From: Alphaproteobacteria bacterium
GTDB lineage: Bacteria > Pseudomonadota > Alphaproteobacteria > Bin65
Direction of reading: 5' to 3'
DNA: 46,886 nucleotides
Assembly: GCA_021776685.1 (NCBI GenBank)
Contig: JAJFFJ010000098.1
Coordinates: forward strand, 1 to 46,886
The position numbers and the translations under genes are program-made. This document shows, one piece after another, positions 16,976 to 25,240 of the stretch. The notes beneath the pieces were generated by a model. The model made no database searches and was not told the origin of the DNA. It was given only the letters and a program-made list of their open reading frames with translations. How positions within the stretch are numbered: position 1 is the first letter of the stretch; every line of letters begins with the position of its first letter.

Positions 16976-17605
16976 ATGACGCCGATCTATACGGAAACTC
17001 TGGGCCCCTCGGGCGGCTGCGCGGTTGCGATCAACACGGGCCAGACGCTGAGGGTCACCGATGTGGCTGGCCGTCAGGTGGTCGATATGGCGGTGTTCAA
17101 CGCCGCCAATCCGAGGGAGAAGCTCTCGACCAGCTACTCCCGCTCCCGCTTTGACCCGCTCGGCCGGGGCGACTTTCATCCGAGAGACAAACTCATGATC
17201 GGCGACTATCTCATGTCGACGATCAACAACGACATGATGCGCATCACCGCCGACACACAACGGGTCGAGGGCATGCATGACGCCCATGGGCGCATGTGCA
17301 ACCGCAGGCTCTATCGGACGATTGGCATGACAGGCGAGGATGGGGGCGAGAAGGACGGCTGCCATGAAATCATCGCCGCCGCCATGGCGCCTCACGGCAT
17401 TCTGCCGGAAGACATTCCGGATACCTTCGACCTGTTCATGAACTATCACCACGACTGCACGAAGGGCTGGTGGGTGATTGAGGAAGGCGTCTCGGAGCCG
17501 GGCGACTATATCGAGTTCGAGGCGGTCATGGATTGCATCGTGGCGCTGTCCAACTGCCCCTTCTATGAGGGCACGGAGATCCGGGTGGACGTGTTCGGCG
17601 CCTAG
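16976..17605 (+). CDS. DUF1989 / urea-carboxylase-associated family protein
   Basis: 209 residues. The family pattern is evident: [17 protein letters not shown], a STSYSRSRF segment, [19 protein letters not shown], a conserved His/Cys-rich middle ([22 protein letters not shown]), LFMNYHHD, and the C-terminal [21 protein letters not shown]. These proteins are usually encoded next to urea carboxylase/allophanate hydrolase and transporters, and their biochemical role is not settled; the conserved His and Cys residues suggest a metal site. No urea genes are here. Its TAG stop shares a CTAG tetramer with the stop of convergent acpS. Confidence 0.88.
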   Translation: MTPIYTETLGPSGGCAVAINTGQTLRVTDVAGRQVVDMAVFNAANPREKLSTSYSRSRFDPLGRGDFHPRDKLMIGDYLMSTINNDMMRITADTQRVEGMHDAHGRMCNRRLYRTIGMTGEDGGEKDGCHEIIAAAMAPHGILPEDIPDTFDLFMNYHHDCTKGWWVIEEGVSEPGDYIEFEAVMDCIVALSNCPFYEGTEIRVDVFGA

Positions 17606-18006
17606 CCTGTCTTCGGCACCGCGGTGATGATGACGAAGACCTGGGCCAGCGGCGGTTCGTCGGTGATGGTGATATCAATTTTGGGCTCGGTGCCTTCGGG
17701 CAGCAATGACCGCAGGCGCGCCTGCGCGCCCCCGGTGAGTTCCATGGCCGGCTGGCCGCTGGGCAGATTCACGACACCAAGATCCTTGTGGAAGACGCCG
17801 GCCGCAAAGCCGGTGCCCAGCGCCTTGGCGCAGGCTTCCTTGGCGGCGAAACGCTTGGCGTAGGTAGCCGCACGCAGGCGGCGGCCTTCCGCACGCTCCC
17901 GCTCCGCGTCGGTAAAGCACCGCTCGGTAAAGCGCGCGCCAAACCTTTCCAGGGTGCGCTCAACACGGCGGACGTCGATCAGATCGCTACCAATACCGAC
18001 AATCAC
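17602..18006 (-). CDS. acpS: Holo-[acyl-carrier-protein] synthase
   Basis: 134 residues. It transfers 4'-phosphopantetheine from CoA to the acyl carrier protein. Metal-binding Asp8 ([14 protein letters not shown]) and Glu57 ([17 protein letters not shown]) are in place, and the family's C-terminal AQVFVIIT strand is present. The start is GTG at 18004-18006 with GGAGAG about eight bases upstream. It is 17 bp downstream of pdxJ, as in most alphaproteobacteria, but the usual next gene lepB is 11 kb away. The 3' end meets the DUF1989 gene tail to tail. Confidence 0.95.
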   Translation of the reverse strand: MIVGIGSDLIDVRRVERTLERFGARFTERCFTDAERERAEGRRLRAATYAKRFAAKEACAKALGTGFAAGVFHKDLGVVNLPSGQPAMELTGGAQARLRSLLPEGTEPKIDITITDEPPLAQVFVIITAVPKTG

Positions 18007-18023
18007 TAATTTGCTCTCCGGCG

Positions 18024-18815
18024 TCAGCCTGTGCGGGCGGTTTGGGACGCGACACCGCGGGCGCGGTCCATCAGGACGCGCATCTGCCGGACTGCGGATT
18101 CAAGCCCGCTGAATATCGCCTCGCCGATCAGAAAGTGTCCGATGTTCAGCTCCACCAGGGAGTCGATGGCGGCCACGTCAGCGACGCTGTCAAAGCTGAG
18201 GCCGTGGCCCGCATGACATTCCAGGCCGGCCGCTTCCGCATAGGCTGCCGCGTCAACGATCCGCGCCAGCTCGGCCGCCCGAAGGTCGAGGTCGCCGGCA
18301 TTGTGGGCGTCGCAATAGGTGCCGGTATGCAGTTCCACCACCGGTGCGCCAAGGGAGACCGCAGCGTCCAGCTGCCGGCGGTCGGGTTCGATAAACAGGG
18401 ATACGCGGATTCCAGCATCCGCAAGTTTGCCCACGTAGGCGGCAAGGTGATTGTGCCCCCCCGCCGCATCCAGCCCGCCTTCCGTGGTCCGTTCTTCGCG
18501 CTTTTCCGGCACGAAGCAGGCCGCATGGGGCTTATGGCGCAGCGCGATCTCGAGCATCTCTGGCGTCGCCGCCATTTCCAGATTGAGCGGCTGGTCGATC
18601 TCGCGACTCAGGCGCGCGATATCGTGGTCGGATATATGGCGCCGGTCCTCACGCAGATGAGCGGTGATGCCATCTGCCCCCGCCTTGGCCGCAAGATGGG
18701 CTGCGCGCACAGGATCAGGATGCAGGCCGCCGCGGGCGTTCCGGATGGTCGCCACATGATCGATATTGACCCCGAGCCGAAGAAAGGACGCGGGCTGATT
18801 GTTCTGTCGGGCCAT
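18024..18815 (-). CDS. pdxJ: Pyridoxine 5'-phosphate synthase
   Basis: 263 residues, slightly longer than the usual 240-250. It condenses 1-deoxyxylulose 5-phosphate with 3-amino-2-oxopropyl phosphate to pyridoxine 5'-phosphate. The N-terminus [19 protein letters not shown] is the family's signature, followed by [26 protein letters not shown], the VSLFIEPD strand, [10 protein letters not shown] and the final phosphate-binding [21 protein letters not shown] start at 18813-18815. A 174-bp gap separates it from the upstream acetyltransferase gene, so a promoter could lie there. Confidence 0.96.
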   Translation of the reverse strand: MARQNNQPASFLRLGVNIDHVATIRNARGGLHPDPVRAAHLAAKAGADGITAHLREDRRHISDHDIARLSREIDQPLNLEMAATPEMLEIALRHKPHAACFVPEKREERTTEGGLDAAGGHNHLAAYVGKLADAGIRVSLFIEPDRRQLDAAVSLGAPVVELHTGTYCDAHNAGDLDLRAAELARIVDAAAYAEAAGLECHAGHGLSFDSVADVAAIDSLVELNIGHFLIGEAIFSGLESAVRQMRVLMDRARGVASQTARTG

Positions 18816-18989
18816 GGTTCTGGCTCTTTATGCTGTTCCCCAAACAGGCCCCCCGGATGAGTGCCGGTCGGCCATCGATTTCAGCTTTATAGCCTATTTT
18901 ACAAATGTTTAGGTTTGATTTCTGCTCGAGCGCGTCAATCTATTTGCCGATGTCTCGCAGTCCATAACGCGATCAGCCAAATCTTTGGA

Positions 18990-19517
18990 TCAACCTTCCC
19001 ACAGGGCTGGATGACGCCATGGTTGCGGCACGGAAAGCTCTCCTTGGAGCGGTCCCCCGTTGTCGCCAAAGACGTGGGATTGCCACGCATCGCGCCATTC
19101 CTCCGGCAGCCGGTAAGGCGGTGTGACGCCATCATCAGGGGCGAATCCGAAGCGCCCATAGTAGCCAGGATCACCAAGAACGAAGATGCTTCGCATTCCT
19201 GCGGTTTCCATCCTTCGCATACCTGCGTGGATCAGGGCGGCGCCAACACCTTGCCGCTGGCACGCGGGCGCGACGGCGAGTGGTCCCAGGAGCGCGACCT
19301 TGTCAGGCTTCCGCGCAACGCTGCAGATCGTGAAGAGGATGTGCCCCGCCAGCACGTCGCCTATTATACCGACCAGTGAGAGTGTATCCCGCGTCGCCGC
19401 TAGCAATTCCCTTACAAGCGGCAGCAAATCTTCTTCGGGAAACGCCGTCGGGTAGAGCGCTTCAATCGACTCAACGTCGTGCGGCGCACATTCACGTATG
19501 TCGATGGTCCCGATCAT
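18990..19517 (-). CDS. GNAT-family N-acetyltransferase
   Basis: 175 residues. The acetyl-CoA binding motif A is LGPLAVAPACQRQGVGAALI, with the Q/R-x-x-G-x-G/A loop as RQGVGAA, and motif B follows with FVLGDPGYYGRFGFAP. This is the YhbS-like group of small GNATs, whose substrates are mostly unknown. The gene sits between rsh and pdxJ on the same strand, a position where alphaproteobacteria often have nothing, so it may be an insertion. GGTGAGAAG precedes the ATG. Probably co-transcribed with rsh (54 bp upstream). Confidence 0.88.
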   Translation of the reverse strand: MIGTIDIRECAPHDVESIEALYPTAFPEEDLLPLVRELLAATRDTLSLVGIIGDVLAGHILFTICSVARKPDKVALLGPLAVAPACQRQGVGAALIHAGMRRMETAGMRSIFVLGDPGYYGRFGFAPDDGVTPPYRLPEEWRDAWQSHVFGDNGGPLQGELSVPQPWRHPALWEG

Positions 19518-19571
19518 ATCTTCTCACCTGAAGCAAACATCGATCGTCTTGTAGGCCGATGACCCCAGCCC

Positions 19572-21713
19572 CTAGCCTTTGGCGCGCTGAACCGAGCTGA
19601 CGACGGGGGTGGCGCGGAGGGCCGCGATGATGTTGGTCATGTGGCGCACATTCTCCACTTCCACATCGATCATCATCTCAAAAAAGTCCGCATGGCGGCT
19701 GGTGAACTTGAGGTTCGAGATATTGCCCTCATTGCGGCCGATCACCGTGGTGATATCGCCGAGGGTACCAGGCTCGTTTGCGACCACCACATAGAGGCGA
19801 CCGATATGCGCCTCCGCATCCGCTGACCAGCTGACATCCAGCCATCGCTCCGGCTGGTCCTGAAAATCAGAGAGGATGTCACAGTCGATGGTGTGGATGG
19901 TCACGCCCTTCCCGGTGGTGACGATGCCGACAATCCGCTCCCCCGGCAGCGGGTGACAGCAGCCGGCGAAATGCACGGCCATACCGGGGATCAGTCCCTT
20001 GATCTCGATGGCCGAACCGCCGTCCTTGCCATTCTTCTTTGGCTTGGTGGACTTGCGGAACAGTGATTTCCGCTCGGGCTGCTTTGTGCCCGGGATGGCG
20101 GCATGCAGCACCTCTGTCCCGGTGTGTATACCCTCGCCCACGCCGACCATCAGATCCTCGACGGTGTCCGCCTTGAACTTGCGCAGCACCTCGTCGAGCG
20201 CCTTATGGGTCAGTTCATGGCCCGCGTGGCGGAATGCCTTCTCCAGGATCTCACGGCCCAGGTCCAGATATTGATCGCGCTTCTGGCTGCGGATATAGCG
20301 GCGGATGCAGGCGCGCGCTTTGCCGGTAACGACAAAGCGTTCCCACTCGGCCGACGGATGCTGCGCCTTCGAACGCACGATCTCGACCTGATCCCCGTTC
20401 CCCAACACGCTGCGCAAAGGCATCATCCGGCCATTCACCTTTGCGCCCACACAGGTGTTGCCCACCTCTGTGTGAACCGCATAGGCGAAGTCGACCGGCG
20501 TCGCGCCGTTGGGCAAGGAGATGATGTCGCCGCCAGGGGTGAAGCAGAACACCTGGTCCTGGAACATTTCCAGTTTGGTGTGCTCCAGAAACTCTTCCGG
20601 CTCGTGGGCGTGTTCCAGGATATCCAGGAAATCGCGCAGCCATTTATATTGCCGTCCCTCGGTGGGGCTGCCGCCGCCGCCCTGCTTGTAGCGCCAGTGG
20701 GCGGCCAGGCCATGCTCCGCGAAGTCGTGCATTTCCTCGGTGCGGATCTGGATTTCGATGCGTTGGCCTTCGGGCCCGAAGACGCCGGTATGCAACGACT
20801 TGTAGCCGTTCGGCTTAGCCAGGCTGATATAATCCTTGAAGCGGCCGGGCACGACCCGATAGGTGCCATGGACCGCACCGAGTGCGCGGTAGCAGTCGCC
20901 CAGATCCTTGACGATCATGCGAAACGCCATGATGTCTGAGAGCTGCTCGAAACTCACCGCCTCGCGCCGCATCTTTTTCCAGATCGAATAGGGACGTTTT
21001 TCGCGGCCGTCGACTTCCGCTTCGACGCCGTCGTCCTTCAGCACCCGGCGCAGTTCTTCGATGATGCGCGGCACCAGGTCGCCGCCTTTTTCGCGCAGGA
21101 ATTCAAGGCGCTTGACGATGGATTCCCGGGCATCGGCATGCAGTTCCCGGAAGGCCAAGTCTTCCAGCTCCTCCTGAAAGTCGCGCATGCCAATGCGCTC
21201 AGCCAGTGGGGCATAGATTTCCAGGGTCTCACGCGCGATGCGTTCCCGCTTCTCCGGTTTCTTGACGAACTCCAGCGTGCGCATGTTGTGCAGCCGGTCT
21301 GCCAGCTTGACCAGCAGCACGCGGATGTCGTCGGACATGGCGAGGACGAGCTTGCGGAAATTCTCCGCCTGCGGTGCGTCGGCGGACTGCAGCTCGATCA
21401 GCGACAGCTTGGTGACCCCGTCCACCAACTTCGCCACCTCATTGCCGAACAGATCATCAATCTGGTCGATGGTGACATCGGTGTCTTCCACCGTGTCATG
21501 GAGCAAGGCCGTGGCAATGGATGCAGAGTCGAGCCGGTATCGGGTCAGAATGCCCGCAACTTCTACCGGGTGGCTGAAATAGGGATCGCCGCTGGCGCGC
21601 TTCTGGGCGCCGTGGGCCTTGACCGTGAAGACATATGCCCGGTTGAGCATCTCCTCGTCCACCGCCGGATCATAGGCGCGGACGCGCTCCACCAGTTCAT
21701 ACTGGCGCATCAT
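19572..21713 (-). CDS. rsh: Bifunctional (p)ppGpp synthetase/hydrolase (Rel/SpoT type)
   Basis: 713 residues, the length of alphaproteobacterial Rsh. It makes and degrades the alarmone (p)ppGpp in the stringent response. The HD hydrolase domain shows FSHPVEVAGIL with His48 and ALLHDTVEDTDV with His72-Asp73. The synthetase domain shows YSIWKKMRR and DIMAFRMIV. The TGS domain (FCFTPGGDIISLPNGATPVDFAYAVHTEVG) and a C-terminal ACT domain follow. Both catalytic halves look intact. Two ATGs open the gene (21713 and 21710). It follows rpoZ by 135 bp, the typical order for the phylum. Confidence 0.96.
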   Translation of the reverse strand: MMRQYELVERVRAYDPAVDEEMLNRAYVFTVKAHGAQKRASGDPYFSHPVEVAGILTRYRLDSASIATALLHDTVEDTDVTIDQIDDLFGNEVAKLVDGVTKLSLIELQSADAPQAENFRKLVLAMSDDIRVLLVKLADRLHNMRTLEFVKKPEKRERIARETLEIYAPLAERIGMRDFQEELEDLAFRELHADARESIVKRLEFLREKGGDLVPRIIEELRRVLKDDGVEAEVDGREKRPYSIWKKMRREAVSFEQLSDIMAFRMIVKDLGDCYRALGAVHGTYRVVPGRFKDYISLAKPNGYKSLHTGVFGPEGQRIEIQIRTEEMHDFAEHGLAAHWRYKQGGGGSPTEGRQYKWLRDFLDILEHAHEPEEFLEHTKLEMFQDQVFCFTPGGDIISLPNGATPVDFAYAVHTEVGNTCVGAKVNGRMMPLRSVLGNGDQVEIVRSKAQHPSAEWERFVVTGKARACIRRYIRSQKRDQYLDLGREILEKAFRHAGHELTHKALDEVLRKFKADTVEDLMVGVGEGIHTGTEVLHAAIPGTKQPERKSLFRKSTKPKKNGKDGGSAIEIKGLIPGMAVHFAGCCHPLPGERIVGIVTTGKGVTIHTIDCDILSDFQDQPERWLDVSWSADAEAHIGRLYVVVANEPGTLGDITTVIGRNEGNISNLKFTSRHADFFEMMIDVEVENVRHMTNIIAALRATPVVSSVQRAKG

Positions 21714-21848
21714 CGCACACCGCTCCCGGGCGCCTGTAGCACCGCTGGGATCGGGTCAATTTTCGGCAGGTAAGGAAGAAGCCCGGGGCCAGGCCCAGGG
21801 CCGTCGGGATTGGGTCGGGTCTTTCGCCGCCCCCCCGTCATACGCCTC

Positions 21849-22376
21849 CTAGGCGGCCTCGTCAGGCTCGTCGGGCTCCTCGCCCGGCGCGTCAGCCTGC
21901 ACATCGATCTGCACATCGGCCTCATCGCCAGCGGCGACGTCTCCGGCGGCAGTGGCGTCTCCGGCAGCTGCGGCAGTGTCCTCAGAATCGACGGCCACAT
22001 CCTCAAACTGGCCCTGCGGCTGGGCCGCGGGCGCCGCGACGGTCGGCTGCGCTGCCGCGCCGCCTTCGGTCGGATGGCCAACACCCAGGATCGACGCTTC
22101 CGCCTGCAGCGCGGTCACAGCCTCATCGTCATCTTCCAGGTCGTCGGACGGCAGCACTTTCTGCAGGCTTTGCACCAACGTGTCGCGCAACGATTCATAA
22201 TTCACGGATTCGACGGCGATCTCACGCAGCGCCACAACCGGGTTCTTGTCGTTGTCACGGGGCAGGGTCTCGGGCATGCCGGCGGAAATATCCCTTGCCC
22301 GCTGGGATGCCAGCAGCACCAGGTCAAATCTATTGGGCACCTTCTCGACGCAATCCTCAACGGTTACGCGCGCCAT
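21849..22376 (-). CDS. rpoZ: DNA-directed RNA polymerase omega subunit with long acidic tail
   Basis: 175 residues. Omega helps assemble the beta' subunit and mediates part of the ppGpp response. Residues 1-75 are standard: [30 protein letters not shown], then [12 protein letters not shown]. Beyond about residue 105 the protein becomes low-complexity Ala/Asp/Glu/Gly/Pro/Gln with no positive charge, ending [11 protein letters not shown]. coli omega has about 91 residues and many alphaproteobacterial ones about 110-140, so the tail here is long. It sits directly upstream of rsh, the (p)ppGpp enzyme. Confidence 0.95.
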   Translation of the reverse strand: MARVTVEDCVEKVPNRFDLVLLASQRARDISAGMPETLPRDNDKNPVVALREIAVESVNYESLRDTLVQSLQKVLPSDDLEDDDEAVTALQAEASILGVGHPTEGGAAAQPTVAAPAAQPQGQFEDVAVDSEDTAAAAGDATAAGDVAAGDEADVQIDVQADAPGEEPDEPDEAA

Positions 22377-22508
22377 AGGTCAATCTCCAGGTCAATTTCG
22401 TTCGCAAAAGGTTGCCATTTTATATAGGCCGCCGCGGGCTGCTGGCAACCGGATCAGGGGGTCCGGCGCCCGGCAGCTTGCCGCATGCCCTCTGGCCGGC
22501 CTCGCAGA

Positions 22509-23000
22509 TCAGGCTTCTGTTGGCGTGGCCGGTCCCTGGGCGGGCAGATGCGCGATCAGTTCGCCGACCGGGCGGCGGCTGACCGGGTGACACCAGTCAG
22601 GCGCGATCTCAGCCAGGGGCAGCAGCACGAAATTCCGCAGGTGCGCCCGCGGGTGGGGCAGGACTGGCCCACTGCCCTGGACCCGCCCCTGATAGTCGAT
22701 CAGATCCAAATCGAGGGTGCGGGCAGCGTTGGCGACCGTGCGGGCGCGGCCAAATTGCTGCTCAATCCCGTGGAGCAGCCCGAGCAACATGGCCGGGCCA
22801 ATCCTTGTATCCAACCGGACAACGCCGTTGACGAAGTCGGGTTGGCCGGAGGGCGGTTGGGGTTCTGTGAGGTACCAACGCGACGCCGCCACCACATCCA
22901 GCCCCGCCGCCCCCAACGCATCGACACCGGCAGCAGCCGTCTCAAAGGGAGTTTCGGCTGGCCCGGCCGGCAAATTGGAGCCGATGGCAACCAGAATCAT
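22509..23000 (-). CDS. folK: 2-amino-4-hydroxy-6-hydroxymethyldihydropteridine diphosphokinase
   Basis: 163 residues from the ATG at 22998-23000; the frame stays open to a TTG at 23048, but the family begins right at MILVAIGSNL, so the ATG is preferred. The enzyme pyrophosphorylates the pterin in folate synthesis. Seen are ILVAIGSNLP, SRWYLTEP, the DFVNGVV strand, the HGIEQQFGR helix, the RTLDLDLIDY metal/ATP motif and HPRAHLRNFVLLPLAEIAPDW. It is 132 bp upstream of rpoZ on the same strand and divergent from the NYN-domain gene. Confidence 0.95.
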   Translation of the reverse strand: MILVAIGSNLPAGPAETPFETAAAGVDALGAAGLDVVAASRWYLTEPQPPSGQPDFVNGVVRLDTRIGPAMLLGLLHGIEQQFGRARTVANAARTLDLDLIDYQGRVQGSGPVLPHPRAHLRNFVLLPLAEIAPDWCHPVSRRPVGELIAHLPAQGPATPTEA

Positions 23001-23218
23001 CGGTGCAACCGAACGTGCACGCGACGCGGTGCCGCGACCGGACGACAAACATGTTGCGGCATCACCAGCCCCCGCCTAAGTAAAGCGCATCATTCGCGAC
23101 GATATTTTGGCCCACACCATTCTGCCGGACTGATTTCGCAGACCTGATTTCGCCTAACCGGATTTGAGCCTCGGGACCTGATTGTCGCCCGGACACACAC
23201 CTGATTTGGACACTATTG

Positions 23219-23830
23219 ATGGCTGATAGCACGCGTTTCTATCCTGGTGAGCGTATTGCGCTCTTTATTGACGGCTCCAACCTTTACGCCGCCGCCCGTG
23301 GCCTCAACTTCGACATCGACTACAAGCGCCTGCTCGAATACTTCACGTCGAAAGGCAAGCTGGTACGCGCCTACTACTACACCGCGCTGATGGAGAATGA
23401 GGAATATTCGCCGATCCGCCCGCTGGTCGATTGGCTGGACTATAACGGCTACACGATGATCACCAAGCCGACCAAGGAATTCACCGACCGCGAAGGCCGG
23501 CGCAAGATCAAAGGCAACATGGACATCGAGCTGGCCTGCGACCTGCTGGAGGCAACCAGCTATATCGACCACGCACTGTTGTTCTCTGGCGATGGCGACT
23601 TCCGCCGGCTGGTAGAGGCCGCCCAGCGTAAGGGCACCCGCGTCACCGTCATCAGCACCATCAAATCCAAGCCACCGATGGTGGCGGACGAGCTGCGCCG
23701 CCAGGCAGATGTCTTCCTGGATCTGGACGAGATTGCCGACGAGATCATGCGCGCGCACAACGACGACCGGGGCCATGGCCAGGATGATGACGACGAATAT
23801 GAAGACGAGGACGAACTCGAAACGGCGTGA
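23219..23830 (+). CDS. NYN-domain (LabA/DUF88) family ribonuclease-like protein
   Basis: 203 residues from the ATG at 23219 (a TTG precedes it in frame). The PIN-like NYN fold has the expected acidic residues: Asp18 in ALFIDGSNLY, Asp102 in KGNMDIELACD, and Asp125/Asp127 in LFSGDGDF. The strands RVTVISTI and ADVFLDLDEI complete the domain. The last 23 residues form a strongly acidic Asp/Glu tail. Such proteins are thought to be Mg-dependent RNA-processing nucleases. This gene is divergent from folK and only 24 bp upstream of the uracil-DNA glycosylase gene, so the two may be co-transcribed. Confidence 0.92.
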   Translation: MADSTRFYPGERIALFIDGSNLYAAARGLNFDIDYKRLLEYFTSKGKLVRAYYYTALMENEEYSPIRPLVDWLDYNGYTMITKPTKEFTDREGRRKIKGNMDIELACDLLEATSYIDHALLFSGDGDFRRLVEAAQRKGTRVTVISTIKSKPPMVADELRRQADVFLDLDEIADEIMRAHNDDRGHGQDDDDEYEDEDELETA

Positions 23831-23854
23831 TTCCACTGGCCTGACGCCTGGTTC

Positions 23855-24487
23855 ATGACGGCGAAACACCAGCCACCGAAGGATTGCGCGCTGTGCCCGC
23901 GGCTCGTGGACTATCGTCGCGCCAACCAGGCCGCCTTCCCGGAATTTCACAACGGACCGGTCGAGTCGTTCGGACCGCTTGATGCGGCATTGCTGATCGT
24001 CGGCCTGGCGCCCGGCCTGAAGGGCGCCAACCGCACGGGCCGTCCGTTCACCGGCGATTTCGCGGGTGACCTGCTTTATGCCACCCTTGAAAAGTTCGGC
24101 TATGCCGCCGGCAGCTATGACAAGCGGGCTGACGACGGAATGGTTCTCAAAGACTGCCGCATCACCAACGCCGTCCGCTGCGTGCCGCCGGAGAACAAGC
24201 CAACCGGACCGGAGGCAAACACCTGCCGCCCCTTTCTGGTCGCGGAAATGGCGGCAATGCCGAAGCTGACAACAATCGTGGCGCTCGGCGGCCTGGCGCA
24301 CAACGCGGTGCTGACCACGCTCGGCCTGCGCAAGGTTACCTATAAATTCGGCCACTGCGCGCGCCACGACCTGCCCGATGGCAGGGTGCTGGCGGACAGC
24401 TATCACTGCTCCCGCTACAATACCAATACGGGCAAGTTGACCCCTGAGATGTTTGAAGCGGTATTTGCCGCGATCCGGGACGCCTAG
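23855..24487 (+). CDS. Family 5 uracil-DNA glycosylase (UdgB type)
   Basis: 210 residues. Iron-sulfur ligands are likely Cys11, Cys14 (CALC), Cys109 (NAVRC) and Cys124 (ANTC). Active-site motif A is GLAPGLKGANRTGRPFTGD (50-68), which has the family-5 form GLAP-GxxGANRTGRxFTGD rather than the family-4 GEAPG. The C-terminal motif is YHCSRYNTNTG. The enzyme removes uracil, and in family 5 also hypoxanthine, from DNA. Its stop codon shares CTAG with the stop of the convergent deacetylase gene. Confidence 0.93.
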   Translation: MTAKHQPPKDCALCPRLVDYRRANQAAFPEFHNGPVESFGPLDAALLIVGLAPGLKGANRTGRPFTGDFAGDLLYATLEKFGYAAGSYDKRADDGMVLKDCRITNAVRCVPPENKPTGPEANTCRPFLVAEMAAMPKLTTIVALGGLAHNAVLTTLGLRKVTYKFGHCARHDLPDGRVLADSYHCSRYNTNTGKLTPEMFEAVFAAIRDA

Positions 24488-25128
24488 CCTTCCATCACAT
24501 AGGCGCTTGCAGTGTCCCGCACATCGCCGCGGTCGATGATGATGGCGTCGTCCGGAATATCCTGCACAAAGGTGACGCCGCGGTCCTGCAGCTGGCCCAA
24601 AAATCCGTCCAGCTTGTCGACGCAACCACCGGGAACGTCGTGCAGCACCATGAGCGTGTGGTCCAAAGTCTCCACATGCTCAAGCCCGCGCGCGACCCAG
24701 CCGTCCGGATCGGAGAAGTCCCGGGGCACGCTGTTCCAGAGCACACAGGTATAGCCGCCAGACGCCAGGAAATCCCGCGCCGCCGGGTTCAGCAGATGTG
24801 GCCCCAGTGCGCCGGAACCGCCCACGGGACGAAACATCCGGCGCGGATCCGCAAATTCGCCAAGCGCATCTTGCGTACGCTCGATTTCTGCGATCGCCGC
24901 CGCGTCGGTCATTGGCCCCAGCGGTCCGTCATGGCTCCACGTGTGATTGCCGATCCAGTGCCCCTCGGCAAGGGTGCGCTCGAGCAAAGGTCGACGCGCT
25001 GGATCGGCAGCATTCTTGCCAAGGACGAAAAACGCGGACGGAATATTGCGCGCAGCAAGAATATCCAGAACCCGGGGCGTCGCGTCCGGGTCCGGGCCGT
25101 TATCGATGGTCAGGGTGACGGTTTTCAT
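24484..25128 (-). CDS. NodB-type polysaccharide deacetylase family protein
   Basis: 214 residues from the ATG at 25126-25128, where the family begins (MKTVTLTIDNGPD); an open frame upstream adds 12 residues without support. Motif 1 reads TIDNGP with Asp9 kept as the base but Asn10 where the metal-binding Asp of TFDDGP usually stands. Motif 2 has His62 and His66 (NHTWSH). FRPVGGSGALG is motif 3 with Val in place of the common Pro/Tyr. There is no signal peptide, so it acts in the cytosol if at all. The substrate could be a small amide rather than a polysaccharide. Confidence 0.85.
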   Translation of the reverse strand: MKTVTLTIDNGPDPDATPRVLDILAARNIPSAFFVLGKNAADPARRPLLERTLAEGHWIGNHTWSHDGPLGPMTDAAAIAEIERTQDALGEFADPRRMFRPVGGSGALGPHLLNPAARDFLASGGYTCVLWNSVPRDFSDPDGWVARGLEHVETLDHTLMVLHDVPGGCVDKLDGFLGQLQDRGVTFVQDIPDDAIIIDRGDVRDTASAYVMEG

Positions 25129-25179
25129 GGCGTGATCGTACCGGCTGCAGTGCCCTTCTGCCAATTATTTTATACTTGA

Positions 25180-25199
25180 ATATTTTAAGTTTAAAATAT
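25180..25199. promoter_or_regulatory. Perfect AT palindrome, candidate operator
   Basis: ATATTTTAA-gt-TTAAAATAT: nine-base arms around a two-base spacer, in a 45-bp AT-only-like patch (25163-25206) that stands out from the GC-rich surroundings. It lies between the divergent deacetylase (start 25128) and OYE-type (start 25241) genes, about 40 bp upstream of the latter, where an operator or a core promoter would be. The regulator is not identified. Confidence 0.55.
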
Positions 25200-25240
25200 A
25201 TTTTTGACCTTCGCCAACTGACCAGAGAGAGCCTCTTCCC

